This document shows positions 8,473 to 10,000 of a stretch of DNA of 10,000 nt, in pieces. Each line of letters starts with the position of its first letter. Positions within the stretch are counted from its first letter, which is position 1. The stretch comes from Zymomonas sp. GTDB lineage: Bacteria > Pseudomonadota > Alphaproteobacteria > Sphingomonadales > Sphingomonadaceae. The DNA lies in the NCBI RefSeq assembly GCF_020216885.1, contig NZ_JAIWON010000100.1:1-10000 (forward strand), written 5' to 3'. The notes under the pieces are model-generated. The model worked only from the letters and a program-made list of their open reading frames with translations, did not search any database and was not told where the DNA came from. The position numbers and the translations under genes were made by a program.

Positions 8473-8652
8473 AGAAACAATTTACTAGGCCAATCCATTT
8501 TTCTATCCTTTATTACAAAGGACAATGAAATATTATTTAATTATCATAGAATTGAAAAAGAAAAGAAAAACACTATCGGAATTTCGTTAAAATAGTCCCT
8601 CTCCGATGATTTTCAAGTCAATAAAAGAATTTCGGGCTCTTTCCGGCGCGAT

Positions 8653-8686
8653 AAAAAAAGCCGGATCCAGTTTCCCAGATCCGGCT
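8653..8686 (-). terminator. Rho-independent terminator after amtB
   Basis: On the minus strand AGCCGGATC (8678-8686) pairs perfectly with GATCCGGCT (8659-8667) across a ten-base loop, and the final T starts a run of seven (8653-8659). It begins about 50 bases after the amtB stop. The plus-strand reading lacks a clean T run, so it acts mainly for amtB. Confidence 0.93.
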
Positions 8687-8737
8687 TCATTATCTTTTAT
8701 GCTAGAAGTCTTTCAAAAAAAACCAACACTAAAGTCT

Positions 8738-10000
8738 TTATAGCGAGTTCATATTATAAGCCCGCTCGTCATGCTCGCTGATATCCAGCCCCATCGCTTC
8801 TTCTTCCTTGGTAACACGCAAACCAACCAGTTTATCAACGATGTAAAAGGCAATAGCAGAACCGATAGCTGACCAAATAACGGCAACCACTACGGCAAAA
8901 ATCTGCAAGAAGAGCTGATGTCCGATCATATAATCGGCTTTACCGGGCCCCCCCAATAATGGTGAACAGAATAAACCCGTCGCAACAGAACCGATAATGC
9001 CCCCAACGCCATGAACACCAAACGCATCAAGCGCATCATCAAATTTTAATTTGGGTTTGACATAGACGACCATCCAAAAGCAGCCGAAAGAAGCCAAAGC
9101 CCCGATAGCGATAGCGCCCATCGGGCCCGCATTACCGGCGGCAGGCGTAATGGCAACCAGACCGGCGATAGCACCGGAACAAGCCCCAAGCAGCGACGGC
9201 TTACGACCAACGAGAGCTTCGGTTGCAATCCAAACCAAGATAGCGGCGGCTGTCGCAACAAAGCTGTTTATCATGGCTAAACCAGCAGAAGCATTGGCAC
9301 CCAAGGCTGAACCTGCGTTAAAGCCAAACCAACCAACCCATAACAATCCGGTTCCGATCAGGGTCATCATCATAGAATGAGGCGCCATCAATTCTTTGCC
9401 ATAGCCGCTCCGTTTACCGACCATCAAGCATCCAACCAAAGCCGCAATACCCGCATTGATATGAACAACCGTCCCACCGGCGAAATCCAGAACGCCCATT
9501 TTGAAGAAATAACCGTCAGAAGACCAAACCATATGGGCGAGCGGCAAATAAACCAAAACCAACCAAAGCGGGGTGAAAAGCATTACTGCCCGAAATTTAA
9601 TTCTTTCAGCAAAACCACCCAAAGCCAAAGTCGCCGTAATCGCGGCAAAAGTCATCTGGTAACAGACAAAAACATATTCCGGTATCGTACCATTGATGCT
9701 GTCTGGCGTTACCTTTTTCAAAAAGGCATTGGTCAAGTTACCAAAGAAAGGAGATGACCCGCTAAAGGCCAAAGAATATCCAATTAAAGGCCATAAAACC
9801 ATGACAAGAGCGGTCATGCACAACATCTGGGTCAAAAGAGAAAGCGCATTTTTTGCTCGAACCATGCCGACATAGAATAATGCCAACCCCGGAATAATCA
9901 TCAACAAGACAAGCGCTGTTGATATCAACATCCAGGCGGTATCCCCGCTATTTACAGCGGCCGGCGTTTCCGCCAAAGCCGGAACAGCACAAGATAACAA
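8738..10000 (-). CDS. amtB: Ammonium transporter AmtB, N-terminus outside window
   Basis: 420 residues are visible; the true start lies beyond position 10000. The first residues end in a signal-peptide cleavage motif (PALA before ETPAAVN), as in periplasm-facing AmtB. About eleven membrane segments follow. Landmarks equivalent to E. coli AmtB are F118 (F107, outer gate), W159 in HMVW (W148), D172 in LDFAGGTVVH (D160), the twin pore histidines H180 and H330 (H168, H318), and F227 with S231 in WFGFNAGS (F215, S219). The protein is a trimeric inner-membrane channel for ammonium and ammonia. The C-terminal tail GLDISEHDERAY is the segment that interacts with the PII protein GlnK in the family. 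A glnK gene would be expected just upstream, outside the window, with nitrogen control through NtrC. Pore residues all look intact. Confidence 0.97.
   Translation of the reverse strand: MLSCAVPALAETPAAVNSGDTAWMLISTALVLLMIIPGLALFYVGMVRAKNALSLLTQMLCMTALVMVLWPLIGYSLAFSGSSPFFGNLTNAFLKKVTPDSINGTIPEYVFVCYQMTFAAITATLALGGFAERIKFRAVMLFTPLWLVLVYLPLAHMVWSSDGYFFKMGVLDFAGGTVVHINAGIAALVGCLMVGKRSGYGKELMAPHSMMMTLIGTGLLWVGWFGFNAGSALGANASAGLAMINSFVATAAAILVWIATEALVGRKPSLLGACSGAIAGLVAITPAAGNAGPMGAIAIGALASFGCFWMVVYVKPKLKFDDALDAFGVHGVGGIIGSVATGLFCSPLLGGPGKADYMIGHQLFLQIFAVVVAVIWSAIGSAIAFYIVDKLVGLRVTKEEEAMGLDISEHDERAYNMNSL

Larger units (their letters stand above)
8344..8737. other. Intergenic region between amtB and hfq
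   Basis: This 394-base gap holds, in transcription order, the amtB terminator (8653-8686), an AT-rich stretch (about 8500-8580) with a TATGATAAT motif at 8540-8548, a nine-codon open frame at 8469-8498 with a good AAAGGA seven bases upstream, a candidate promoter at 8444-8472, and a hairpin just before hfq. No tRNA or larger coding frame is visible on either strand. Confidence 0.6.

Noticed and set aside
1..10000. CRISPR array, insertion sequence, prophage or tRNA genes
   Set aside because: No regularly spaced repeats, transposase motifs, terminal inverted repeats or cloverleaf-like sequences were seen on reading both strands.

Overview
The window reads as chromosomal DNA of an alphaproteobacterium of the Sphingomonadales, most likely Zymomonas mobilis or a close relative. 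Three observations support this: an Hfq made of two Sm domains in one chain (described for Z. mobilis), sphingomonad-like YqgE and HflX sequences, and a moderate base composition unlike the GC-rich sphingomonads. The species call is inference from recognition, not a database search.

All six genes lie on the minus strand, so transcription runs from high to low coordinates. Position 10000 to 8738 holds the ammonium channel gene amtB, cut at its 5' end by the window edge and closed by a clear intrinsic terminator near 8653-8686. A 394-base gap follows (8344-8737), with an AT-rich stretch, a candidate promoter and a small hairpin over the hfq ribosome-binding region. Next come hfq (8343-7858), hflX (7861-6479, start overlapping the hfq stop) and yqgE (6458-5892, 20 bases further on), which look like one operon of RNA regulation, ribosome rescue and a conserved protein of uncertain role. 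After a 140-base AT-rich gap comes a gene for a ParB-like (ParBc_2 type) protein with a strong Shine-Dalgarno sequence (5751-5125). After another 220-base gap comes a very large gene that fills 4904 to 1 and runs off the left edge.

That large gene is open for 1634 codons with no stop. It encodes a DUF4011-family superfamily 1 helicase: a degenerate transglutaminase-like N-terminal module, the DUF4011 region, a helicase core with a very long insert between Walker A and Walker B, and the first residues of what is probably a C-terminal nuclease-like domain. Relatives of this architecture occur in phage-defence contexts, but nothing in this window proves that role. It is the most interesting gene here.

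The rest is core or housekeeping content. I see no tRNA, rRNA, insertion sequence, prophage or CRISPR array.
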